Below are positions 17,367 to 25,221 of a stretch of DNA of 64,000 bases, piece by piece. The stretch lies in the NCBI GenBank assembly GCA_029247365.1, contig JAQWLJ010000002.1, forward strand, positions 1-64,000. Reading direction: 5' to 3'. The position numbers and the translations under genes are program-made. Position 1 is the stretch's first letter. Every line of letters starts with the position of its first letter. The stretch comes from Acidimicrobiales bacterium. Lineage in GTDB: Bacteria > Actinomycetota > Acidimicrobiia > Acidimicrobiales > Aldehydirespiratoraceae. The notes under the pieces are model-generated. The model worked only from the letters and a program-made list of their open reading frames with translations. It did not search any database and was not told the DNA's origin.

Positions 17367-18571
17367 TATGAGTCCTTCGGCAGGAAGCCGCCGCGGGTCT
17401 GCGGCAGCTTCATGTCGAGGATGCGGCCGGCAACAACGGTGCGGAGGATCTGGGCGGTGCCACCGCCGATGGTGAACATCCGGACATCGCGGTACATCCG
17501 CTCAAGCGGGTTGTGCCGCGAGTACCCGGCCGCGCCGTGCACCTGAAGCGCATCGCTGACGATCTGAATCGCAGCTTCCGACGTGAAGATCTTGGCCTGC
17601 GCAGCCAGGGTCGGGTCGGGGAAGGCCGAGCCATCGGAGCCACGGGAGGCCGCGGCCCGATAGGTCAGAGAGCGAGCCGCTTCAAGCTTGACGCTCATGT
17701 CGGCGAGCATCCACTGCAACCCCTGGAACTCTGCGATCGGCCGGTCGAACTGTTCGCGCTCCTTCGAGAACGCGATCGCCTGGTCGTACGCTCCCTGGGC
17801 GAGGCCGAGGGCGACCGTGCCCGCGCCGACCCGCTGCGCGTTGTAGGCGTTCATGAGGTCGGCGAACCCACGACGAAGACCCGACGGCGGCATCACCACC
17901 ATGCCGGGAGCGATGTACATATCTTCGAACATGACCTCCATCTCCGGGATGGCCCGCAGTCCCATCGTTGGTTCACGCCGACCAAAGCGGAGCCCCTCGG
18001 TCTCATCTCGGATGGCGAGGAACCCGCCGATCCCTTCCTCGTTGCCGTCCTCGTCGAACACCCGGGCGAAGATCAGGTGGAGGCGGCTGACGGTTCCACC
18101 AGTGATCCAGTGCTTGGTACCGTTGAGGATGAAGCCGTCGCCCTTGCGATCGGCCCGGGTCGTCATCATCGACGCGGCAGAGCCGGCATCAGGCTCGGTG
18201 ATGCAGATGGCGGGCTTGTCACCAGCAAGCACGAGCTCGGCTGCGAGCTGCTTCTGCTCGTGGGTGCCGTAGGTCATCACTGCAGAGATCGCACCCATGT
18301 TGGCCTCGACCGCTATTCGACCCGTCACGCCACAGACCTTGGCCATCTCTTCGACGACCAGCACGGCGTCGTGAATCGAATGCCCAGCACCGCCGTACTC
18401 AGGGGGGATGCACATGCCGGTAAACCCGGCCTGCTGCAGCGCGTCGACATTTGGCCACGGATACTGCTCGGCCTCGTCGACCTCCGCAGCACGGGACCCG
18501 ATGACCTCCTGGGCCAACGACCGGGCCTGGGCCTGGATGTCGAGTTGTTCGTGGGTCAGTTGCCAGGTCAT
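17366..18571 (-). CDS. acyl-CoA dehydrogenase-fold protein, 3-sulfinopropanoyl-CoA desulfinase-like
   Basis: 401 residues with the full acyl-CoA dehydrogenase fold: T-E-P-D-A-G-S near residue 126 and W-I-T-G-G at 155. Both possible catalytic bases are missing: Gln246 in N-A-Q-R and Gly370 in I-G-G-G-T. The described desulfinase of Advenella lacks them in the same way (Gln246, Gly366) and relies on Arg84; Arg85 here sits in the matching T-G-R-I segment. The C-terminal I-L-D-M-K-L-P-Q-T-R also fits that branch as I recall it. The coupled class III CoA-transferase supports the call. The desulfinase function is inferred, not proven. Confidence 0.72.
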   Translation of the reverse strand: MTWQLTHEQLDIQAQARSLAQEVIGSRAAEVDEAEQYPWPNVDALQQAGFTGMCIPPEYGGAGHSIHDAVLVVEEMAKVCGVTGRIAVEANMGAISAVMTYGTHEQKQLAAELVLAGDKPAICITEPDAGSAASMMTTRADRKGDGFILNGTKHWITGGTVSRLHLIFARVFDEDGNEEGIGGFLAIRDETEGLRFGRREPTMGLRAIPEMEVMFEDMYIAPGMVVMPPSGLRRGFADLMNAYNAQRVGAGTVALGLAQGAYDQAIAFSKEREQFDRPIAEFQGLQWMLADMSVKLEAARSLTYRAAASRGSDGSAFPDPTLAAQAKIFTSEAAIQIVSDALQVHGAAGYSRHNPLERMYRDVRMFTIGGGTAQILRTVVAGRILDMKLPQTRGGFLPKDS

Positions 18572-18578
18572 GTCGATC

Positions 18579-19766
18579 TCAGTAGCTCTTGGGTAGGCCG
18601 AGGCACTTCTGTGCGACGAAGGCCAGGACGAGATTGTTGTTGATCGGGGCGACCTGGTAGAGCCGAGTCTCTCGAAGCTTGCGTTCGATGTCGTACTCCG
18701 TGGCGAACCCAAAGCCACCGAACGTCTGCACTGCGGCGTTGCCGGCCTCCCACGACGCCTCCGACGCCAGCATCTTCGCCATGTTTGCTTCGGCGCCGCA
18801 CGACTCGCCTCGGTCAAACATGTTGGCAGCCTGCCAGCGCATGAGATCGGCGGCTCGAAGGTTGGCGTAGGCCTTCGCGAGGGGGAACTGAACCCCCTGG
18901 TTCATGCCGATCGGGCGGCCGAATACGTGCCGTTCATTGGCGTAGTCACTCGCCTTGTCGAGGAAGAAACGGCCATCGCCGATGCACTCGCCCGCGATCA
19001 GGATCCGCTCCGCGTTCATACCATCGAGGATGTGACGGAATCCCGTTCCCTCAGTGCCGATGAGCGCACCGGCTGGGATTTTGACGTCGTCGAAGAACAC
19101 CTCGTTGGTGTTGTGGTTCATCATTGTTGGGATGGGGTTGATCGTCAGCCCGGGGATGAGGTCGCCCGAGTCGTCACGCATCTCAACGATGAAGACTGAT
19201 AGCCCTTCGACCCGGTTCACCACCTCGTCGGCCGGGGTCGTCCGGGCGAGCAGGATCATGAGGTCGGACTGACGGGCTCGGCTGGTCCAGATCTTCTGCC
19301 CGTTGATCCGCCACATGTCGCCTTCACGCACGGCTCGGGTCGAGATCGCCGTGGTCTCAGAGCCAGCGGTGGGTTCGGTCACGCCGAACGCCTGGAGTCT
19401 TTTTCGGCCATCGGCGACCTGGGGCAGATAGTGCTGTTTCTGCTCTTCGGAACCGTGCCGGAGCAGCGTGCCCATCACGTACATCTGGGCATGGCAGGCC
19501 GACGGGTTGCCGCCGCTTGCCGAGATCTCCTCGAGGATCACCGACGCACCTGCGAGGCTCAGCCCTCCACCGCCGTACTGTTCGGGGATCAACGAGCCGA
19601 GCCAGCCTTGATCAGTGAGTTCTTGAACAAACTCCGTCGGATAGTTGTCCGGCTCGAGACCGCGCCAGTAGGCGTTGCCGTACTTGTCGCAGAGTCGACG
19701 GACTTCGGTCCGGATGTCATCGAAGTCTTGGGGCTTGGCATCAGACGCATGGGGCACGGCCTGCAT
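18579..19766 (-). CDS. acyl-CoA dehydrogenase
   Basis: 395 residues. F-G-V-T-E-P-T-A-G-S-E-T binds FAD and substrate, and N-A-E-R-I-L-I-A-G-E gives a helix-G Glu near residue 256. The canonical Y-E-G-T site is replaced by Q-V-A-P-I-N-N-N, as in a common actinobacterial and proteobacterial branch often found with CoA-transferases. First gene of a leftward operon with the desulfinase-like (7-base gap) and CoA-transferase genes. The operator at 19871-19888 lies about 105 bases upstream and is shared with the divergent decarboxylase-like gene. Confidence 0.88.
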   Translation of the reverse strand: MQAVPHASDAKPQDFDDIRTEVRRLCDKYGNAYWRGLEPDNYPTEFVQELTDQGWLGSLIPEQYGGGGLSLAGASVILEEISASGGNPSACHAQMYVMGTLLRHGSEEQKQHYLPQVADGRKRLQAFGVTEPTAGSETTAISTRAVREGDMWRINGQKIWTSRARQSDLMILLARTTPADEVVNRVEGLSVFIVEMRDDSGDLIPGLTINPIPTMMNHNTNEVFFDDVKIPAGALIGTEGTGFRHILDGMNAERILIAGECIGDGRFFLDKASDYANERHVFGRPIGMNQGVQFPLAKAYANLRAADLMRWQAANMFDRGESCGAEANMAKMLASEASWEAGNAAVQTFGGFGFATEYDIERKLRETRLYQVAPINNNLVLAFVAQKCLGLPKSY

Positions 19767-19870
19767 CCTCCCAGACCCTCGGATGCGGCGTCATGCCGGC
19801 CTGGCAGATGTCTCCGAGGCGGAAAGGCGACGCCAACGCCTCCAGCAAGCATGCAGGCACATCCGGTTGA

Positions 19871-19888
19871 TCGTTTGGAGCCAAACGA
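19871..19888. promoter_or_regulatory. shared inverted-repeat operator, copy 4
   Basis: TCGTTTGG-AG-CCAAACGA, perfect 8-base arms. It lies between the acyl-CoA dehydrogenase operon and the acetoacetate-decarboxylase-like gene, 15 bases before the latter's ATG. Confidence 0.7.
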
Positions 19889-19902
19889 ATTACGGTGCCG
19901 CC

Positions 19903-20715
19903 ATGGCCGAACTCAAGGGCTTCACGTACCCCCGCACGCCCACCGGAGCCGGCAGTGTCGTCCCCGATCCGCCCTGGCACTATTCCGGCGACATGCTCAC
20001 TGTTGAGTTCCGCACCGATCCGACCAACGTGGCCGAGTTGCTCCCCAACGGGTTCGAACTCGCCGATGACGACCCGGGCGCGTGCGCGCTGATCTGGGCG
20101 TGGTGGCAGAGTTGCTCGGACACGTTCGAGGAACTCCTCGACCCAGTCCGCGCCCAGTACAACGAGACCTTCCTCGTCGTGCGCTGCAAGTACGACGGCA
20201 TCACCTACAGCCGGGCCGCCTACATCTGGGTCGACAAGGACTTCGCCATGGCCCGCGGCCACGTGCAGGGCTATCCGAAGAAGCTCGGTGAAATGTGGAT
20301 GACTAAGCCGGTGCCGTTCGGCAAGGCAGGACCCCGCCTCGAGCCGGGTGGCCGGTTCGGTGCCACACTCTCGACGTTCGGCCGCCGCATCGCCAACGCC
20401 ACCTTCACCATCAGCGGTGAAGCCGAGTCGCCTGGCTTCGTGAACGGCCATCCGATGCTGCATAGCCGCCAGATGCCCGCGATCGAGATGGACGGCCGCG
20501 ACTCGCTCGACGAACTCGTCACCATGAGCGGGTACGACGCCGAGATCGGCCCGACCTACGCGGGCGACGCCACACTGGAGCTTTTCGACTCCCCCACCGA
20601 AGAACTCACCGCCCTTGCACCCTTCGAGGTTGTCGGCGGCTACTTCCGACAGGTCGGCCAGTCGATGCATGCCGGCACGACCGTCGCCGCCAACCCGAAC
20701 CCGATGGCGGAGTGA
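19903..20715 (+). CDS. acetoacetate decarboxylase family protein
   Basis: 270 residues. The Schiff-base motif G-Y-P-K-K-L-G-E holds Lys126 and Lys127, matching the Lys115-Lys116 pair of clostridial acetoacetate decarboxylase. G-x-x-H-V-Q-G precedes it. Start at the ATG at 19903, just after operator copy 4; a longer reading runs back across the operator and into the neighbour. Family members also act as aldolase-dehydratases or decarboxylases on other oxo acids, so the substrate is open. Followed by its own 77-base gap, operator copy 5 and a P450 gene. Confidence 0.87.
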   Translation: MAELKGFTYPRTPTGAGSVVPDPPWHYSGDMLTVEFRTDPTNVAELLPNGFELADDDPGACALIWAWWQSCSDTFEELLDPVRAQYNETFLVVRCKYDGITYSRAAYIWVDKDFAMARGHVQGYPKKLGEMWMTKPVPFGKAGPRLEPGGRFGATLSTFGRRIANATFTISGEAESPGFVNGHPMLHSRQMPAIEMDGRDSLDELVTMSGYDAEIGPTYAGDATLELFDSPTEELTALAPFEVVGGYFRQVGQSMHAGTTVAANPNPMAE

Positions 20716-20758
20716 CAGACCTCGGCACAGCGGGCTAGCTGTTCGCTCAGCTCGTTTG

Positions 20759-20780
20759 AATCGTTTGGTACCAAACGATT
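20759..20780. promoter_or_regulatory. shared inverted-repeat operator, copy 5
   Basis: A perfect 22-base palindrome with arm AATCGTTTGGT; the CGTTTGG-TA-CCAAACG core is at 20762-20777. A CGTTTG half-site lies at 20753. It ends 12 bases before the P450 ATG. Confidence 0.75.
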
Positions 20781-20792
20781 AGAGTGACACCC

Positions 20793-22070
20793 ATGTCCGA
20801 GTCCGCCACGTTCGCCAACGACTACCTCGCCGATCTCGGCCCCGACGACGCCGACATCACCTCACACGACACCTACACCAACGGAGTCCCGCACGCTACC
20901 TTCGCCCGGCTCCGCCGCGAAGACCCGGTCCACTGGACCCCGGAGACCGACGGCGCCGGCTTCTGGTCGATCACCAGGTACGACCACGCGCTACACGTGA
21001 GCCGCGACGTCGCCACGTTCACCTCCGAGCCAGGCATCCGGCTCGAGGAGATGGACGCGGAAGAGAACGCGGCACGCAAGACCATGATGGAGATGGACCC
21101 ACCGGAGCACACCCGCTACCGGCGCCTGGTCAACAAGGGCTTCACGCGCCGCACCGTCGAGAGCTACGAAGAGCCGATCCGCGCCCTCGCCGCCGAGGTC
21201 GTCGAGCGGGCCCTGCAGAACGACACGTTCGACTTCGTCCACGACATCGCCGAAGAACTCCCGATGCGAATGCTCGGCACGCTGCTCGGCACCGCCGACG
21301 AGCACGGCCGGCAGCTCGTTGCCTGGGGCGATGCCCTGCTCGGCAACACCGATCCCGACTTCACCGACTTTCCGGTCGACCTCGTCGACACCGACGAGTT
21401 CCGCATGGTGCCGTTCCGCTCCCCCGCAGCGATCGAGATCTTCCGGTTCGCGCAAGAGCAGGCCGAGGACCGCCGAACCTGCCCCCGCGACGACATCATC
21501 AGCCAACTGCTCGAACCCGCGATCGACGGCGTGCCACTCACCGATCACGAGTTCAACAACTTCTTCACACTGCTCGTCGGGGCCGGCAACGACACCACCC
21601 GCTACACGATGACCCACGGCGTCTGGACGATGATGAACCATCCCCAGCTGTGGCGGGGTCTGCGTGACCACCCGGAGCTGATGGCGAACGCGGTCGAAGA
21701 GGTGTTGCGGACGAGCGCAGTGACGATGCACTTCCGCCGCACCGCCGCCGTCGACACGGAACTGGGGGGCAAGCAGATCACGGCTGGCGACAAGGTTGCC
21801 ATATGGTTCAACTCCGCCAACCACGACGACGACGGATTCCCCAACCCGTTCCGCTTCGACATGACCCGAGAGAAGAACGACCATATGGCCTTCGGCCGCA
21901 ACGGGCCCCACCTCTGCCTCGGAGCCTGGCTAGCCCGCATGGAGGTTCGCCTCGTCTTCGAGGAACTGATGAAGCGCATTGACCGGCTCGAGCCGGCCGG
22001 CGAGATCGCCCACCTTCGCTCGAACTTCATCGCCGGGATCAAGCGCATGCCGGTCCGCGTGGTCGCGTAG
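20793..22070 (+). CDS. cytochrome P450
   Basis: 425 residues with a canonical I-helix A-G-N-D-T-T at 264-269, E-V-L-R as ExxR, and haem motif F-G-R-N-G-P-H-L-C-L-G with Cys375. D-P-P-E-H-T-R-Y-R-R is the usual C-helix. It resembles the CYP125/142/124-type steroid and terpenoid hydroxylases in general pattern. The ATG at 20793 follows the operator; a GTG three codons earlier is possible. First gene of a three-gene operon with the LigB dioxygenase and a GATase. Electron partners are not encoded nearby. Confidence 0.9.
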   Translation: MSESATFANDYLADLGPDDADITSHDTYTNGVPHATFARLRREDPVHWTPETDGAGFWSITRYDHALHVSRDVATFTSEPGIRLEEMDAEENAARKTMMEMDPPEHTRYRRLVNKGFTRRTVESYEEPIRALAAEVVERALQNDTFDFVHDIAEELPMRMLGTLLGTADEHGRQLVAWGDALLGNTDPDFTDFPVDLVDTDEFRMVPFRSPAAIEIFRFAQEQAEDRRTCPRDDIISQLLEPAIDGVPLTDHEFNNFFTLLVGAGNDTTRYTMTHGVWTMMNHPQLWRGLRDHPELMANAVEEVLRTSAVTMHFRRTAAVDTELGGKQITAGDKVAIWFNSANHDDDGFPNPFRFDMTREKNDHMAFGRNGPHLCLGAWLARMEVRLVFEELMKRIDRLEPAGEIAHLRSNFIAGIKRMPVRVVA

Positions 22071-22100
22071 GCGAGCAAGAGAACCGCTAAGGAGGAGATC

Positions 22101-22961
22101 ATGGGAGCAATTGTTGGAGCAGCGCTCGTGTCGCACGTCCCCACCCTCGTCCTGCCGGAAGCCATCCGCCGAGAGATGAACCACGGCAACGACACGACCT
22201 TGCACGCCGGGCTTCATCAGCTCCGTGCCGAAAAGCTCGATGCCCTCGGGGCCGACACGATCGTCGTGCTCGATACCCACTGGTTCACCACAATCGAGCA
22301 CATCGTCGACTCACGCGACCGCCGCACCGGTCGGTACACATCCGAGGAACTCCCCCGCGGGATGAGCCAAGTCCCTTACGACATGCCCGGCGACCGCACG
22401 CTCGCTGAGGCCTGGGCAGCCCAGTCCGAGGGTCGCGACGACACCTGGATCACTGCGATCGACGATGAGTGCCTGCCGGTCCATTACCCCACCATCAACC
22501 TCCTCGAGTTTCTGCAAGGTGACGAAGCGTGGGTGTCGGCCGGCATCTGCCAGACCGCTGAAGCCGACGACTTCCTGCTCTTCGGCCGACTGCTTGCCGA
22601 CGCCGTGGCGTCGCTTGACCGGCGGGTCGTGATCCTCGCCAGCGGCGGGCTGAGCCACCGGTTCTGGCCGCTCCGAGAGTTCCGCGACCACGAAGCCGCC
22701 AACCCTGACCAGCACGTCCGTGCCCCCGCCGCAGCTGCAGCCGACCGTCAGGTGCTCGAGTGGCTTGCACTGGGGGACCACGCTGCGATTCTCGACTTTC
22801 TCCCCGAGTTTCAAACGCACGCGCCCGAAGGCTTCTTCGGCCACTATCTCACGATGCTCGGCGCGCTCGGCGGTGCGGCTTGCACGGTCACCGGCGACCA
22901 GTTCGGCGAGTACGAGGCCGTAGGCGGGACCGGCCAGGCTCACGTATGGTTCGACCTGTGA
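22101..22961 (+). CDS. class III (LigB) extradiol dioxygenase, 3,4-dihydroxyphenylacetate 2,3-dioxygenase-like
   Basis: 286 residues. A strong AAGGAGGAGATC site precedes the ATG. His12 in S-H-V-P-T, D-T-H-W-F near residue 59, and L-S-H-R-F-W near residue 187 match the iron-ligand and acid-base regions of HpaD. N-H-G-N and a terminal G-T-G-Q-A-H-V-W-F also fit. It opens catechol rings next to a hydroxyl (meta cleavage). Located 30 bases after the P450, which may supply a ring hydroxyl. Its stop overlaps the next gene's GTG. Confidence 0.88.
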   Translation: MGAIVGAALVSHVPTLVLPEAIRREMNHGNDTTLHAGLHQLRAEKLDALGADTIVVLDTHWFTTIEHIVDSRDRRTGRYTSEELPRGMSQVPYDMPGDRTLAEAWAAQSEGRDDTWITAIDDECLPVHYPTINLLEFLQGDEAWVSAGICQTAEADDFLLFGRLLADAVASLDRRVVILASGGLSHRFWPLREFRDHEAANPDQHVRAPAAAAADRQVLEWLALGDHAAILDFLPEFQTHAPEGFFGHYLTMLGALGGAACTVTGDQFGEYEAVGGTGQAHVWFDL

Positions 22962-23683
22962 GCGACCCCAGTCGAAACGCCCTCGTCATCGCCCACGAAC
23001 CAGATGGCCCATCGGGGCAGGTGGGAGTTCGCCTCACCGATCGCGGGTTCAGCCTCCACACCCATCTGGTGACCGACGACTACAAACAGCCCCAAGCGTT
23101 CGCGCCCTGGCCCGCATTCGCAGACTTCGACCTGATCGTTGTCATGGGGTCCGTGCGATCCCTCACGAACAAAGCCGAGATCAGCTCCTGGGTCGGCGAG
23201 GAGATCGCCGATATCCGTGCCGCGATCGAGCGCGACCAGCCAGTGCTCGGCGTGTGCTTCGGTGGCCAACTGATCGCCGATGCGATGGGCGGCTCAGTCG
23301 AGGTGTCGCCAACGGTAGAGATCGGCTGGCACGACGTCGAGCCGCTCAAGGGCGCCCCTTCGGTCATCGGCGATGGGCCGTGGTTCCAGTGGCACCACGA
23401 CCGCTTCCACGCCCCGCCCGCGGCCCAGGTTCTTGGCCGCACGACGTCGTCGACGCAGCTGATGTGCCTGGGTCGAAGCGTCGGCACCCAGTTCCACCCT
23501 GAGGTCGACGTCCCCCATGTGCAGGGCTTCCTCCGGGACGCACCGGCGGACTACCTCGACGAGGTCGGCATCGTCGCTGACGCAATGATCGAGACGATGG
23601 CAGCGATGCAGTCTGACAACTCAAGGCGCTGCCACACCCTGGTTGATTGGTTCCTTGACGAAATCGCGTTTCCGGTCAAGTAG
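22958..23683 (+). CDS. class I glutamine amidotransferase (GMP-synthase-like GATase)
   Basis: 241 residues from a GTG overlapping the dioxygenase stop (GTGA). The nucleophile is Cys100 in L-G-V-C-F-G-G-Q; F-H-P-E supplies His and Glu. V-V-M-G-S starts the oxyanion region. It has no fused synthetase domain. In aniline degradation a similar stand-alone GATase (TdnT/AtdA2) pairs with a glutamine-synthetase-like ligase. The pairing here with the ligase at 9661 is through shared operators, not adjacency. It could instead serve an unrelated amidotransferase role. Confidence 0.82.
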   Translation: MSDPSRNALVIAHEPDGPSGQVGVRLTDRGFSLHTHLVTDDYKQPQAFAPWPAFADFDLIVVMGSVRSLTNKAEISSWVGEEIADIRAAIERDQPVLGVCFGGQLIADAMGGSVEVSPTVEIGWHDVEPLKGAPSVIGDGPWFQWHHDRFHAPPAAQVLGRTTSSTQLMCLGRSVGTQFHPEVDVPHVQGFLRDAPADYLDEVGIVADAMIETMAAMQSDNSRRCHTLVDWFLDEIAFPVK

Positions 23684-23687
23684 CGGT

Positions 23688-25166
23688 TCAACCGAGCTGT
23701 GACTGCGGGGCCCAGGTGGCGTGGGTACCGCTGGAGATGCGTTCGGGAAGCTTGACCCGACAGATCGGACCCGCTGTTGGGTCGGTGGCGTCGAAGATCT
23801 CGCAGTGCGACACGTCGTTGACAATGTCGGACGAGTAGGTCAGCAGGTACGCGTCATCTTCGGCCGTCGACCCAAGCTTCGGCGCAACGACCGTCTCGGA
23901 GATGAAGGTGCCCTCGGGGGCCTCCCACAACTCCTCGACCCCAGTGACCATGTCTTGCTTCACCAAGCCGTCGAACACGAACAGCCCGTGCGAACAGCGG
24001 GCGTTGTAGCTGAAGCGGTACGGTCGACCCAGGTGCTGCCCGTTGACCATCGGGAACTCGAGACACTGATCGCTGAGCGACTCCTCCTTGGTCTCGCCGG
24101 TGACAAGATTGAACCGCCAGCGATGCTGGCGGGCCTGCAGCACGTTCATGTCGAGCGTTTCGAACCCTTTGTGGTGTGGGTTGACCCCCGCACTACGGTC
24201 GACGCCCCGGGCGGTCGGGTTGTGCTGGAAAAAGCCGTCGAGCACGATCTCGTCGCCATCCTCGTAGGCGTTCGTCCAGTGGAGCACGAACGTCGGGTCG
24301 GCCTCGAACCATCGGATGTCGTCGGTCGTGCCGTGCCGAGGCACGATCGCAAACCGACTCGGGAGGTCGCGCCGAAACACATTGGAGTAGAAGCCGTTAG
24401 CCAAGGCCTCGGGGTCCCAGAACAGCGGAAGGTCGTTCAGGATCGAGTAGTTCTCGGTAAACATCATGTCGTGGGGCAAGCGCGGCCCTGGGAGCGGGAT
24501 ATCGATGTATGTCGACACGTGACCCTCGGGGTCGATCACGCCGTAGTGCATGTACGGCGCCTCGACGCCATAGTTGAAGAACAACAATTCACCCGTGTGC
24601 TCGTCGACTCGCTTGTGAGCTGACACACCCTCGGCCGGGAACCAGTCGTCCCAGCGGGTGGTGCCCTTCGTCTCGAGCGTGTGCGGGTCGAGACGATAGA
24701 GCTCGCCGCACTGGTAAAAGCTCGCCAGCGCCTCACCCCGGTGGACGACCACGTCGGTGGACGCATTGTCTTTCATCATCGACCGCGCTCCCCAACCATG
24801 GTCGGCGACGGCGTTCGACGGATGTTCGGTGATGCCGGCCCACAGCGAACGACCCGCCTGCTGCTCGGCAAGGAACCCTTCGGTACGCACGAACCGGTTC
24901 GAATAGCGGGCCTCACCCCCACCGAACGAGATCGAATGCAGCATCGCGTCGCCGTCGAACGGGTGGTATCGCTTGACCGGTTCGAAAACGGCGGTTTCGG
25001 TGTTTCGCAGGTAGGTGCCAGCCAGATCGTCGGGGATCTCACCCTCGACGTCGAGGTCCCACGCGTCGTACTCGCGGTATTGCGGGCGCCACGCGCCGCT
25101 GCGATACGGATGATCGTCATCGGGCGCAAGCCCGCCATGCACCTCGTTCACCAACTGGACCTGCAT
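23688..25166 (-). CDS. carotenoid cleavage oxygenase family protein
   Basis: 492 residues, a seven-bladed propeller iron enzyme that cleaves conjugated double bonds of carotenoids, apocarotenoids or stilbenes to aldehydes. The four iron-ligand His are visible in context: V-S-A-H-K-R-V-D, L-P-H-D-M-M-F-T-E-N-Y, V-L-H-W-T-N-A-Y-E, and G-T-H-A-T-W-A-P near the C-terminus. ATG at 25166 chosen; ATG at 25184 is also in frame. Divergent from an acyl-CoA ligase, thiolase and hydratase operon, which could process the cleavage product after oxidation. Confidence 0.9.
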   Translation of the reverse strand: MQVQLVNEVHGGLAPDDDHPYRSGAWRPQYREYDAWDLDVEGEIPDDLAGTYLRNTETAVFEPVKRYHPFDGDAMLHSISFGGGEARYSNRFVRTEGFLAEQQAGRSLWAGITEHPSNAVADHGWGARSMMKDNASTDVVVHRGEALASFYQCGELYRLDPHTLETKGTTRWDDWFPAEGVSAHKRVDEHTGELLFFNYGVEAPYMHYGVIDPEGHVSTYIDIPLPGPRLPHDMMFTENYSILNDLPLFWDPEALANGFYSNVFRRDLPSRFAIVPRHGTTDDIRWFEADPTFVLHWTNAYEDGDEIVLDGFFQHNPTARGVDRSAGVNPHHKGFETLDMNVLQARQHRWRFNLVTGETKEESLSDQCLEFPMVNGQHLGRPYRFSYNARCSHGLFVFDGLVKQDMVTGVEELWEAPEGTFISETVVAPKLGSTAEDDAYLLTYSSDIVNDVSHCEIFDATDPTAGPICRVKLPERISSGTHATWAPQSQLG

Positions 25167-25221
25167 CCCCCCAGGTTGACGCATAGAGACGAGCGGCGCC
25201 ATCTCTGGCAGGCTGGCAGCC

